Positions 26,258-34,686 of a DNA stretch of 64,000 nucleotides are shown here, piece by piece. Source of the stretch: Ignavibacteriales bacterium (GTDB taxonomy: Bacteria; Bacteroidota; Ignavibacteria; UBA10030; SZUA-254); assembly GCA_016218025.1 (NCBI GenBank), contig JACRFD010000050.1:1-64000 (forward strand). The letters are read 5' to 3'. The position numbers and the translations under genes were made by a program. Below the pieces are notes generated by a model, which did not search any database, had not been told where the DNA came from, and was given only the letters and a program-made list of their open reading frames with translations. Every line of letters starts with the position of its first letter. Position 1 is the stretch's first letter.

Positions 26258-28912
26258 TTACTTCGGCTTAACCCAGAAACCGGTACGGTAAGATTCTATA
26301 ACCTTGTCTAAATAAATGTGAAATTTTTGAGGAAGGTTTTTGTATTTCGCCTTTGAATTATGAATGTTTTCTTCTGTTCCGGTTTCAAACCTTACAACCT
26401 CCACTGCATTATTCAAATATTCAGCAATTTTCTTCCTCACTCTATTTTTTTGTGACTCATCCTCAACTCCTGAGATGATCGAAGCGCACTTTTCAATATC
26501 CCAATCGGCATGATGGAATTCCTTAAAACAAATACCTCTGAAATATTCCGCCACGGTTCCACGATTTATTCCTCCTAATTCTTGTGCAGTTTCAGAAATT
26601 GAATTCCTAGAAAATTTTTTTGCCCGCATCAAGATAAGGATTTGTTCCTCAAAATTAATTGCTGTTGAATTATTTTTAATTATTTCATCTGGAAAATCTT
26701 TTAATTGCAATAATTCGCGTTGATCGGATGTGGCAAAAATTATTGCTCTCTTTATAATGCTTTGAAGTTCACGCACATTTCCACGCCATTGATAAGAGAC
26801 GAGCATATTCATAACACCTTGGCTGCATTTAACTTCTTCCGATTCCTGCTTAATAAACTCTTCTACAAGAAGAGGTATGTCGGTTTTTCTGTCTCTCAGG
26901 GACGGCATATAAATATTTAAAACATTCAGTCTGTAATAAAGATCCTCGCGGAATTTTTTATCCTCTACATTTTTTTTCAAATCTTTATTTGTTGCAGCTA
27001 TTACCCTGACATCAACTTTTCTAATTGTGTTTCCGCCAACTCGTTCAAACGTTCCATCTTGTAATACTCTTAACAATTTTACTTGAAACGCTTCTGTTGT
27101 ATCTCCGATTTCGTCCAGGAATATTGTCCCGCCGTCTGCTAATTCAAATCTTCCCGACCTTTCTTTTGCTGCGCCGGTAAACGAACCTTTTTCGTGACCG
27201 AATAATTCACTTTCAAGCAAAGTTTCAGTTAAGGCGCCGCAATTTACAGGAATGAAAATTTTATCACGCCTGCTGGAACGTGCATGGATTGCACGAGCGG
27301 CCAACTCCTTGCCAGTCCCGCTTTCACCGAGAATTAAAACCGTAGCGTTACTTCCTGAAATTTTTTCAACCGTCGAAACCACATCTTTCATCGGGCTTTT
27401 TGAATTGAATACGATACCTTCAAAGATTTTTTTAACACCCGGGTGGTCGGATTGATCTGTCGATGCCGGCTGGAAATCCATAGCTGCGGTTCTTAACTTA
27501 TTTATTTCATCTTCATACTTCTGGATTTTGGATATTAATTCCTCTTGAATCGAAGATGATTGCGGTTTTATGTTCCTGAGTAATTCTGCCTGAAGATTTT
27601 CAACCGCGTTCTGTTTTTCTTTCAATTCGTTAATGATTTGATCTTTTTCTTCGGAAAGAGTATGAATTTTATTTTTAATATGCTGGTGCTTATAAAAAAT
27701 ACCAGCAACAACAGAAAATACTGAACCCATAATGGGAAGCATAGTAGAAATAACAATGTTATAATTTGAAAAAAGAAAATAACTGCTTCCCATATAGAAT
27801 ATTATTGATATAATGACAAATAATAATCCAATAAAATCTCGTCTTATTGAAACCATTAAGCCGGTAAGAGAACAAAATATTAAAACGCTTATTATGGCAT
27901 AAACCTGTCCGGTATATTTTAAGAAATTTCCCTTTATGGCATTATCCAAAAAAGTAGCGTGCACACCAAGGGTTGGAAATCGGTCTGAATAGGGGGTTGT
28001 TATAAATTTGCTCCATCCTTCGGAAACTATACCAATTAAAACAATTTTCCCCTTCACCGAAATTAAGGATTTAGTCGAGCTCAAATCGGTGGCGGAATAT
28101 TCAAGCGATTTTAAGAACTCAACAACTGAGGTTAAATGAAGTGAATTAATCCCTCCGGCAAAATTTAAATTTACATTACCATCATTATCAATAGGAAATG
28201 AAAATATTTCTTTATTGCTCTTTAATATTATATTATCATCGGAAAAATACATCTTGCCCCCACGGGGTTTAGAATAAACATTCAGCAATTCAAATGCTAA
28301 CGATGAAATTAATTTATCATCGGTTTTAATGAAAAGGGGAATACTGTTCTGCTCATTCAAATGTGAATGCCCCAATCCTGCTGTGGAGTTAAGCAGAAAC
28401 TCATAGGGCAGCTCAAATGATTCAGCCAGTATCCAATTACTTTTGTTACTATCTAGGTATAAAAATTTTTCGGGAATATTCGTCTCCCCATTTTGCATTG
28501 AGTGGCTACTTATATGATGGAAATAACCGCTTAAAACAACATTCCCGGCCCTTTCAACAATTGAAGCGAATAATTGATCATGATCTTTATGTTCAATGTT
28601 GGATTCACTGAAAGCAATATCGAAACCAACCACTCCGGCTCCATTTTCATATAAGGCATTCACAAGCAAAGCATAATAACTCCTTTTGAGAGGTATTCCG
28701 CCAAGAGCTTTTATATCTTCACCGTCTAAATACATTACAACAATATTCGTATCCAGATCCGACGATCCCCTCAATCGATAAGCAATATTTAGCCATCCGT
28801 TTTCTGCGGTCTCTATTGCTGATGGGAAAATATAGTTTAATAATAACAGAATTATTGCGGCTATTAGACTTATAAATATATAATAATGTGCTGCCGAAAA
28901 ATATTTTTTCAT
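26258..28912 (-). CDS. CHASE2-domain sigma-54-dependent transcriptional activator
   Basis: Membrane-bound enhancer-binding protein of 884 residues. One membrane helix (about 11-30) leads into an extracytoplasmic CHASE2 sensor (about 35-330). Three helices (about 336-407) return to the cytosol, followed by a coiled coil (about 412-475) and an AAA+ sigma-54 interaction domain (about 497-720). Walker A is GESGTGKE (529-536), Walker B GGTIFLDE (594-601), and the sigma-54 contact loop is GSFTGA (576-581) rather than GAFTGA. A Fis-like helix-turn-helix follows (about 765-798; [23 protein letters not shown]). A further ~85-residue tail is unusual. It overlaps the EnvC-like gene by 4 nt and precedes a sigma-54-type promoter, so it probably senses an envelope signal and activates the adjacent genes. 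Confidence 0.92.
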   Translation of the reverse strand: MKKYFSAAHYYIFISLIAAIILLLLNYIFPSAIETAENGWLNIAYRLRGSSDLDTNIVVMYLDGEDIKALGGIPLKRSYYALLVNALYENGAGVVGFDIAFSESNIEHKDHDQLFASIVERAGNVVLSGYFHHISSHSMQNGETNIPEKFLYLDSNKSNWILAESFELPYEFLLNSTAGLGHSHLNEQNSIPLFIKTDDKLISSLAFELLNVYSKPRGGKMYFSDDNIILKSNKEIFSFPIDNDGNVNLNFAGGINSLHLTSVVEFLKSLEYSATDLSSTKSLISVKGKIVLIGIVSEGWSKFITTPYSDRFPTLGVHATFLDNAIKGNFLKYTGQVYAIISVLIFCSLTGLMVSIRRDFIGLLFVIISIIFYMGSSYFLFSNYNIVISTMLPIMGSVFSVVAGIFYKHQHIKNKIHTLSEEKDQIINELKEKQNAVENLQAELLRNIKPQSSSIQEELISKIQKYEDEINKLRTAAMDFQPASTDQSDHPGVKKIFEGIVFNSKSPMKDVVSTVEKISGSNATVLILGESGTGKELAARAIHARSSRRDKIFIPVNCGALTETLLESELFGHEKGSFTGAAKERSGRFELADGGTIFLDEIGDTTEAFQVKLLRVLQDGTFERVGGNTIRKVDVRVIAATNKDLKKNVEDKKFREDLYYRLNVLNIYMPSLRDRKTDIPLLVEEFIKQESEEVKCSQGVMNMLVSYQWRGNVRELQSIIKRAIIFATSDQRELLQLKDFPDEIIKNNSTAINFEEQILILMRAKKFSRNSISETAQELGGINRGTVAEYFRGICFKEFHHADWDIEKCASIISGVEDESQKNRVRKKIAEYLNNAVEVVRFETGTEENIHNSKAKYKNLPQKFHIYLDKVIESYRTGFWVKPK

Positions 28913-30108
28913 CGCCGCGAAACCCCTCCCTGCTTAAGCCATAATTCAGGATCCAATTTGTCTCTTTCCTTATAAATTTCGAAATGTACAATAGATCCGG
29001 TAATTGACTCGCCACTCACTCCTATTCGACTTCCTTCTTTTACAACATCACCTTCGTTTACCGTTATCTCAGAAAGGTGTGCATAAACAGTTCTGAAACC
29101 ATCACGATGATTTAGTATTAAAAGATTTCCATATGAAGGTAGCCAATGAATCTTTGAAACATCCCCCTCGGCAACCGCATACACATCGGTGCCGGCATTT
29201 ACGGAGATGTCTATACCTGTGTTTTGCGTAACCGTGTGAAGAGTTGGGTGCTGCTGCGAACCAAACCGAGTAGTTACCCTTCCCTGGTTAACAGGCCATC
29301 TTAATTTACCGCGGCGGGATAGGAATCCTGTTCCCGCCGGCACATCAACATTCTTTTCATTTTTTGTTCTGTTGATGCGATCTTCTTCAATCAACTTCGT
29401 GATGATTTGCTCAAGTTCTTTTACGTCTTGTTTTCTTCGATCGATTTCTTTTTTGTAATTTCTCTTGTCCCGCCTAATTTCCACAAGCAGAGTTTTTCTT
29501 TTTTTTGTTTTGGCTGTTAACCGGGTTTCTTCTTTTTGCTTCTCGGCAAGAATATTTTTTTGCTCAACAAGTTGTTTTCCTAAAATTTCATGCTGAGTCT
29601 CCATCAAAGTTTTTTTATTGTCAATTCTCACAATATCTTTTTGCCTCTGATCCGAGAACCTTCTTAAGTATTCCGAACGAATTAAAAGTTGATTGAACGA
29701 TTTAGAGGAGAGCAGCAGTTCCAGATCGTACGTTTTACCAAATTTATAAACGGTAGAAACATATCCGGCATAATGTTGTTTCAGCGAAGAAAGCTGTCCG
29801 CCAAGCTCCTCTATTGTTTTTTTTGTCAGGGTAATCTCTCCTTGAAGGTCTTTTTCTCTTTCTTTTAATTTTAAAATCAGTTTTTTTAAGAGAATACTTT
29901 GTCTATCGAAGTTAGATAATAATTCAATAGACGATTTTTCTTTTTTTGAACTTTCTTTTATTTTCTCTTCGAATTTATCTATTTCTTTCCTCAGTTTCTC
30001 TATCTGTGTTTGTTTCTTTTGGATATCCTGATCGTTCATGTTTTTACCAAAAACACCCGTAAAGCAGAAAACCGCGAAGATGAATATATTAAAATATTGC
30101 TTAATCAT
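28909..30108 (-). CDS. EnvC-like murein hydrolase activator (degenerate M23/LytM)
   Basis: Predicted periplasmic protein of 399 residues with a signal peptide (about 1-21). Two long coiled coils (about 25-110 and 150-245) precede a C-terminal LytM/M23 domain (about 270-390; WPVNQGRVTTRFG and AVAEGDVSKIHWLPSYGN). The zinc site looks degraded. The position normally HxGID is NTGID (N296), and the HxH motif near the end is I373-V-H375, although D300 and H344 remain. This is the pattern of EnvC, which activates cell-wall amidases during septum splitting instead of cutting peptidoglycan itself. It overlaps both neighbours by 4 nt, so it is translationally coupled to the DUF4292 lipoprotein and the CHASE2 activator. 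Confidence 0.85.
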   Translation of the reverse strand: MIKQYFNIFIFAVFCFTGVFGKNMNDQDIQKKQTQIEKLRKEIDKFEEKIKESSKKEKSSIELLSNFDRQSILLKKLILKLKEREKDLQGEITLTKKTIEELGGQLSSLKQHYAGYVSTVYKFGKTYDLELLLSSKSFNQLLIRSEYLRRFSDQRQKDIVRIDNKKTLMETQHEILGKQLVEQKNILAEKQKEETRLTAKTKKRKTLLVEIRRDKRNYKKEIDRRKQDVKELEQIITKLIEEDRINRTKNEKNVDVPAGTGFLSRRGKLRWPVNQGRVTTRFGSQQHPTLHTVTQNTGIDISVNAGTDVYAVAEGDVSKIHWLPSYGNLLILNHRDGFRTVYAHLSEITVNEGDVVKEGSRIGVSGESITGSIVHFEIYKERDKLDPELWLKQGGVSRR

Positions 30109-30863
30109 TGATCTACTATCTTTGCCGATTTAGGAATTACAAACGAGCATGTTATCGGTTCATTAATTTTTATATCATCGTAATCAATTGAAATATTATT
30201 TTCATTTCTATCAGACATATCGATATGAAGTGGAAAATATAATCCTTCAACTTCGATGTTGTCGGAGGAGTGAATTGATAACTCGGGGATAGTGTCTTTT
30301 TCAAAAGAGCGAAACGAGATTCCTAAATGCGTATATCTATCGATACAAATATTTTTTTCTCCTTCGTCCGACTTAAAATAGAAGATGTAATTATCAGACG
30401 ACATTTTAAACTCTTCCAACACATACGAATTCAAAATTGATGGCGTTCCGGAAGTTATAGTGGAAATTAATTCATTAAATTGTAACGGAATAAAATTATT
30501 AAAGGCGTTCCCGTTATTTTTTGACGAAAACACCCTGTTTTCCATCCAATCGTAATAAATTTCTTGGTTTTCAGTAACAAGGATTGTGGCTACCCGAATT
30601 CCTAGAGGACCCCTGATATCAAGTTTAACTGAATCAGGAAGCCTCATCGAGAGACGGAAAGAACCGCTGTTTGAAATTTCTTTATTATCGATTGAAATTG
30701 TTCCTTCGGCATAAAATGTTTTGATAAGTTCATTTCTTTTTCTAATCAATTGAATCAGTTCGTCCGGCGTCAGCGTCGATTTATCGGTTACTTTTTTAGA
30801 TACGGTGCATCCTGTGATCAGCAACGATGCTGAAAGCAAAAAACATATCAGAGTTATTTTCAC
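30105..30863 (-). CDS. DUF4292-like lipoprotein
   Basis: Predicted lipoprotein of 252 residues with lipobox LLITGC (acylated Cys19). The mature region (FYAEGTISIDNKEISNSGSFRLSMRLPDSVKLDIRGPLGIRVATILVTENQEIYYD) has the LolA/LolB-like half-barrel look of DUF4292 proteins, common in Bacteroidota outer membranes and possibly involved in lipid or lipoprotein handling. It overlaps the TPR lipoprotein upstream and the EnvC-like gene downstream by 4 nt each. This TPR-DUF4292-EnvC order fits an envelope-biogenesis operon. Confidence 0.8.
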   Translation of the reverse strand: MKITLICFLLSASLLITGCTVSKKVTDKSTLTPDELIQLIRKRNELIKTFYAEGTISIDNKEISNSGSFRLSMRLPDSVKLDIRGPLGIRVATILVTENQEIYYDWMENRVFSSKNNGNAFNNFIPLQFNELISTITSGTPSILNSYVLEEFKMSSDNYIFYFKSDEGEKNICIDRYTHLGISFRSFEKDTIPELSIHSSDNIEVEGLYFPLHIDMSDRNENNISIDYDDIKINEPITCSFVIPKSAKIVDQ

Positions 30864-32557
30864 AAATTTCCCCGTTGAATTTTATTTTTCAACGATTCAT
30901 TTGTTGGATCGATCTCAAGTGCTTTTTGCCACCATTCCGATGCCTTCTCTTTATCTGAAAGTTTGAAATAAATATCTCCTAGATGATCGTATATTACACT
31001 GCTTTTACTGCCAAGTTCTACTGCCCGCTTGATCCATTTTTCAGCCTCTTCATAATTTCCCAACCTGAAAAATATCCATCCATATGTATCAAGGTACGAT
31101 TGGTTTTCAGGTTGTTGGTTTACAGCTTCTTTCGACATTTTTAGCGCACGTTCGAGTTCGATTTCTCTTTCAGCTAAACTATAACCGTAATTATTTAATA
31201 GAAGGTGATTTTTGGGGTCAAGCCGGAGCGCCCGCTCATATATCGAATCGGAATTTTCGAATCGCTTTAATTCATCATAAACCAAACCAAGAGCACTTAA
31301 TGCTTCAACACTTTTATCATCAAGTTGAACCGCTTTTTCAAGAGCGGTTGCGGCTTCAATTGCACGGTGAATACGCTGGTTTGAAATTCCGAGCAAAAAA
31401 TAAATTCTAAATTCATCTGCCAGATATTTTTTGGCTTCTGTCAGTAATGCAATTGCATCTTCGAACTTATTATTGTCATAATAAATCGATGCGGCTCCAA
31501 TCCAGCCGTCGGGTGTTCCTTTTGATTTTTGAATAACCAGATGAAAATATTCCAGCGCCAAACTATCTCTTTTCTGAATGTTGTTTATTGCACCAAGAAA
31601 CCAGTAGATACGCCAGTCATCGGGATAATATGTTTTCATTTCTTCGAATAACCTCTGTGCATAGGGAGCAACGGCAGAATCTTTTTCGATAAACGAAACG
31701 AATACCTGTCCGAATTTAATCTGTTCATCCGCCGATAAAGTATCTTTTTTCATCACGATATTAAATTGTGCCGAAGCCTGGTTATAATTCTGTTGAAGAA
31801 GATATGCGTGGGCCATTGCCGCTCTTAATAGAACATCGTCGGGTTTTCTTTCAGCAAGATCATTGAAAATTTTTAACGCTTTTTCAACGCTGTCTTGTCT
31901 TAAATAAAGATCACCAAGTGCTTTCGAGATTTCGTAATTTCCCTGATCAATATTTAACACTTTTTTCAACGCTTCGGAGGCTTCATTATATTTTCCGGTT
32001 GCACCATAAATTTGTGCCATTTGCAAATAAACATCTGCATTGGGATCAAAGCGTTGTATGATTTCATTATACGTTTCAATTGCTTTTTCCGGACCACGAA
32101 GTTGTTGAAGACGTGCAAGTGATAACCATGCGTCCTGAAACGAAGGCTCTATTTTTGTGATTTGTTCATATTCTTTCAGTGCATCTTCAAAAGCAAAAGC
32201 ATTCAAATAGATTTCAGCAAGTGTTTGCCTGTAGGTTCGATTCTCCGGTTTAAGTTTAACCGCTTCTTGCCCCGATTGCATCGCCAATTGATGTTTACCA
32301 AGCATTGAATAATCTTTTGCGATCGCGATGTAAATTGCAGGATCTTTTACTAATTGCAATGCGTCTTGATATTCCAGAATTGCTTTTGCAAAATCACCTT
32401 TTTGGTCTAATGCGCTGCCAGCAATAAAATGCTCAAGCGATAAATTCCTTTGTGCGTCGGTTATTTGAGGCGCCGTCTGTTGAGTGCTTGAACATCCCGA
32501 CATGAGTAGAATGATTGTAAGTATTGAAAATAATCCAAATATAAGCTTAAATACCAT
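30860..32557 (-). CDS. Tetratricopeptide-repeat lipoprotein
   Basis: Predicted lipoprotein of 565 residues with lipobox LLMSGC (acylated Cys22). Almost the whole mature chain is built of TPR units (about 40-560), for example AIAKDYSMLGKHQLAMQSGQEAVKLKP and SYLDTYGWIFFRLGNYEEAEKWIKRAVELG. It is a scaffold with no catalytic motif. It is the first gene of the envelope operon that continues with DUF4292, EnvC-like and CHASE2-activator genes, all with 4-nt overlaps. A Bacteroidota-type promoter lies about 25-55 nt upstream. The family of long TPR lipoproteins is broad, so its partner cannot be named. Confidence 0.87.
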   Translation of the reverse strand: MVFKLIFGLFSILTIILLMSGCSSTQQTAPQITDAQRNLSLEHFIAGSALDQKGDFAKAILEYQDALQLVKDPAIYIAIAKDYSMLGKHQLAMQSGQEAVKLKPENRTYRQTLAEIYLNAFAFEDALKEYEQITKIEPSFQDAWLSLARLQQLRGPEKAIETYNEIIQRFDPNADVYLQMAQIYGATGKYNEASEALKKVLNIDQGNYEISKALGDLYLRQDSVEKALKIFNDLAERKPDDVLLRAAMAHAYLLQQNYNQASAQFNIVMKKDTLSADEQIKFGQVFVSFIEKDSAVAPYAQRLFEEMKTYYPDDWRIYWFLGAINNIQKRDSLALEYFHLVIQKSKGTPDGWIGAASIYYDNNKFEDAIALLTEAKKYLADEFRIYFLLGISNQRIHRAIEAATALEKAVQLDDKSVEALSALGLVYDELKRFENSDSIYERALRLDPKNHLLLNNYGYSLAEREIELERALKMSKEAVNQQPENQSYLDTYGWIFFRLGNYEEAEKWIKRAVELGSKSSVIYDHLGDIYFKLSDKEKASEWWQKALEIDPTNESLKNKIQRGNL

Positions 32558-32581
32558 TTTGTAATCTTTCTTTTAGATAAA

Positions 32582-32613
32582 AAAATATAGCAATTTACAA
32601 TACGATTCTCAAA
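32582..32613 (-). promoter_or_regulatory. Bacteroidota-type promoter for the TPR/DUF4292/EnvC/CHASE2 operon
   Basis: On the minus strand TTTG (32613-32610), 20 nt, then TATATTTT (32589-32582), close to the -33 TTG and -7 TAnnTTTG consensus. The gene starts at 32557. Confidence 0.5.
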
Positions 32614-32615
32614 CT

Positions 32616-32647
32616 TTTGTTTTTCTGGAACATTTTATATAAATTAG
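32616..32647 (+). promoter_or_regulatory. Divergent Bacteroidota-type promoter for the CpoB-like gene
   Basis: TTTG (32616-32619), 20 nt, then TAAATTAG (32640-32647), one mismatch from TAnnTTTG. It is back to back with the minus-strand promoter and would start transcription about 35 nt before the ATG at 32689. Confidence 0.42.
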
Positions 32648-32688
32648 CCGCAGTTCCTTTCTTGAAAAAGCCACCATAAGGATTAAAG

Positions 32689-33378
32689 ATGAAATCTATA
32701 ACGTATTTAAATATTTTTTCCGGAATTATCTTAGCTGCAATAATAGCTTTATCTTTTGGATGCGGTGAGAGTGAATCGGTTGTTAAGGAACCCGAAGCAC
32801 CCCTCCAGCCAACCCCTACAGAACTGATGCAGCAAGAAGTTGGAAGCCTACGCTCGCAAAATGAGACTCTTCAACAACAAGTTGCTAAGTGCGAAGTTGA
32901 GAAAAGAACTATAACTGCCCGTGTGGCTGAACTCGAAACCGAACTTGCCGAATGGAAAGAAAAAGCTACCCCCCCAGCACCTCCAATTATTACCGACCGT
33001 TCCGGCGTATCGAATCCGCGTGAAAGTTACGCCAACGCCCTCCGCCTTTTTAATGAACGAAATTACAGCGATGCTGCAGAGCTTATTCAAAAAGTTCAAA
33101 GAAGCGATATTCCATCAAGCCTTTTAGATAACTGCGACTACTGGCTGGGCGAATGTGCATACGGAGATCACAAATATTCTGAAGCCATTGCACACTTTAA
33201 AAAAGTTTTTTCGTATGCTGTTTCGGAGAAAAAGGATGATGCACAAATTATGATCGGTAATTGCTATAAAGCAATGGGGAATAAGACAAAAGCTAAAGAA
33301 ACATACGAAGAACTGCTTAAAAAATATCCCGCCAGTCCATTTGTAAAAAGAACAAAAGAAAAAATCGAGAAATTATAA
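32689..33378 (+). CDS. CpoB/YbgF-like lipoprotein with coiled coil and TPRs
   Basis: Predicted lipoprotein of 229 residues with lipobox ALSFGC (acylated Cys25). A coiled coil (about 45-92; VGSLRSQNETLQQQVAKCEVEKRTITARVAELETELAEW) and a proline-rich linker precede two or three TPRs (about 108-225; ESYANALRLFNERNYSDAAELIQKV and YWLGECAYGDHKYSEAIAHFKKVFSY). This order matches CpoB/YbgF of the Tol-Pal system, which coordinates outer-membrane constriction with septal wall synthesis, though CpoB is usually not a lipoprotein. No tol or pal genes are adjacent. It is transcribed divergently from the envelope operon that includes an EnvC-like gene, a related cell-division theme. Confidence 0.8.
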   Translation: MKSITYLNIFSGIILAAIIALSFGCGESESVVKEPEAPLQPTPTELMQQEVGSLRSQNETLQQQVAKCEVEKRTITARVAELETELAEWKEKATPPAPPIITDRSGVSNPRESYANALRLFNERNYSDAAELIQKVQRSDIPSSLLDNCDYWLGECAYGDHKYSEAIAHFKKVFSYAVSEKKDDAQIMIGNCYKAMGNKTKAKETYEELLKKYPASPFVKRTKEKIEKL

Positions 33379-33421
33379 TCGACCGATTTTTTATTGTTAC
33401 CTCTTATCTGTTACAAAACAT

Positions 33422-34525
33422 TTATTTTGTTTTATCAGAAGTTGTTAGCTTATTCCGGGCTTTTTTAAATCCGGGTTTGATCACATCATAAATAATTCCG
33501 ATGCGTTTTTTATACGGAGCGAATGAGCTTTTCATTGCATTTATTGTGATCTTCTCTAAATCATTAAGCGATAATTTAAAAACATCCTGAGCAAGTTTAT
33601 ATTCTTTAGTCATAGATGTATTGCTCATTAATCGATTATCGGTATTTAGTGTTACACGAAATTTATAACGGAAGTAAATTCCAAAAGGATGTTCCTCAAC
33701 GCTTTTTGCTGCACCTGTATCAACGTTGCTTGTAAGACACATTTCGAGCGGTATTCTTTTATCAAGAATGTATTGTGCAAGATAACCCATGCTTGATACT
33801 TCCGTTGGGTCGTCGTCTGATAGTTTCATATCCTCTATAAGCCTTGTTGCGTGACCTATACGATGAGCACCACACCATTGAATAGCCTGCCAAATTGATT
33901 CTTTTCCGAAACCTTCCCCCGCGTGAATAGTAATATTAAAATTTTCGCGCTGGATATAATGAAATGCATCGACATGTTTTTTCGGCGGAAAACCGCCTTC
34001 TTCACCTGCAAGATCGAAGCCGACGACACCGCGTTCCCGGAAATCTACGGCGAGTTCTGCTGCTTCCTGTGATAATTTCATATTGCGCATTGCACAAATT
34101 ATTAATCCGTATTCGACTCCGAAATCTTTTTTTCCTCTTTCAAGACCCCTGAGAACGGCTGCAACAACTTCATCCTGGTGAAGACCTTTGTTGGTTGAAA
34201 ATATCGGAGCGAATCTGGTTTCAACATAAACCACTCCATCTGCCTTCATATCTTCAATCATTTCATACGAGACTCTTTCTAGCGCTTCTGCGGTTTGCAT
34301 AACGGCAGTTGTATGAGCAAACCCTTCGAGATATAAAGGCAAACTTCCTCGTTGAGCTCCGCGGTGGAACCATTCTCTTAATTCACCGGGATCATTCGTG
34401 GGTAACTTTTTATATTTCATCTCTTTGGCTAACTCTATTATTGTCTTTGGCCTCAGTCCACCGTCAAGATGATCGTGAAGAAGAACTTTGGGAATTGGGC
34501 GTAAAAATTTTTCTGTAAGTTTCAT
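33422..34525 (-). CDS. add: Adenosine deaminase family protein
   Basis: Purine salvage enzyme of 367 residues that should convert adenosine to inosine. The metal-binding HxH pair is H17 and H19 in LHDHLDGGLRP. HAGEG (H201, E204) gives the third metal ligand and the catalytic glutamate. HRIGHATRL and the terminal metal aspartate D296 in TLNTDN are also present. It is cytosolic, with no signal peptide, and of normal length. The gene is monocistronic: convergent with the CpoB-like gene and divergent from the response regulator/kinase. A related family deaminates adenine, but the HDHLDG start and overall length favour adenosine deaminase. Confidence 0.88.
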   Translation of the reverse strand: MKLTEKFLRPIPKVLLHDHLDGGLRPKTIIELAKEMKYKKLPTNDPGELREWFHRGAQRGSLPLYLEGFAHTTAVMQTAEALERVSYEMIEDMKADGVVYVETRFAPIFSTNKGLHQDEVVAAVLRGLERGKKDFGVEYGLIICAMRNMKLSQEAAELAVDFRERGVVGFDLAGEEGGFPPKKHVDAFHYIQRENFNITIHAGEGFGKESIWQAIQWCGAHRIGHATRLIEDMKLSDDDPTEVSSMGYLAQYILDKRIPLEMCLTSNVDTGAAKSVEEHPFGIYFRYKFRVTLNTDNRLMSNTSMTKEYKLAQDVFKLSLNDLEKITINAMKSSFAPYKKRIGIIYDVIKPGFKKARNKLTTSDKTK

Positions 34526-34628
34526 ATGCTATTTTTTCTTAAAAATGTGTTTATTTTCAAATATTCTCAAAAAATGTTGGAGATAATGTACAAAGGAAGA
34601 TGCTCAAATGCAATGTATCACTATATTG

Positions 34629-34657
34629 TTGACTTTGAAGATGTTTTTATCTAATAT
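34629..34657 (+). promoter_or_regulatory. Sigma-70-like promoter for the response-regulator/kinase gene
   Basis: TTGACT (34629-34634), 17 nt, TAATAT (34652-34657), about 30 nt before the ATG. The elements fit the general sigma-70 pattern better than the Bacteroidota one. Confidence 0.35.
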
Positions 34658-34686
34658 AATGCCTGAATGAAAATTAGGAAGAAAGC

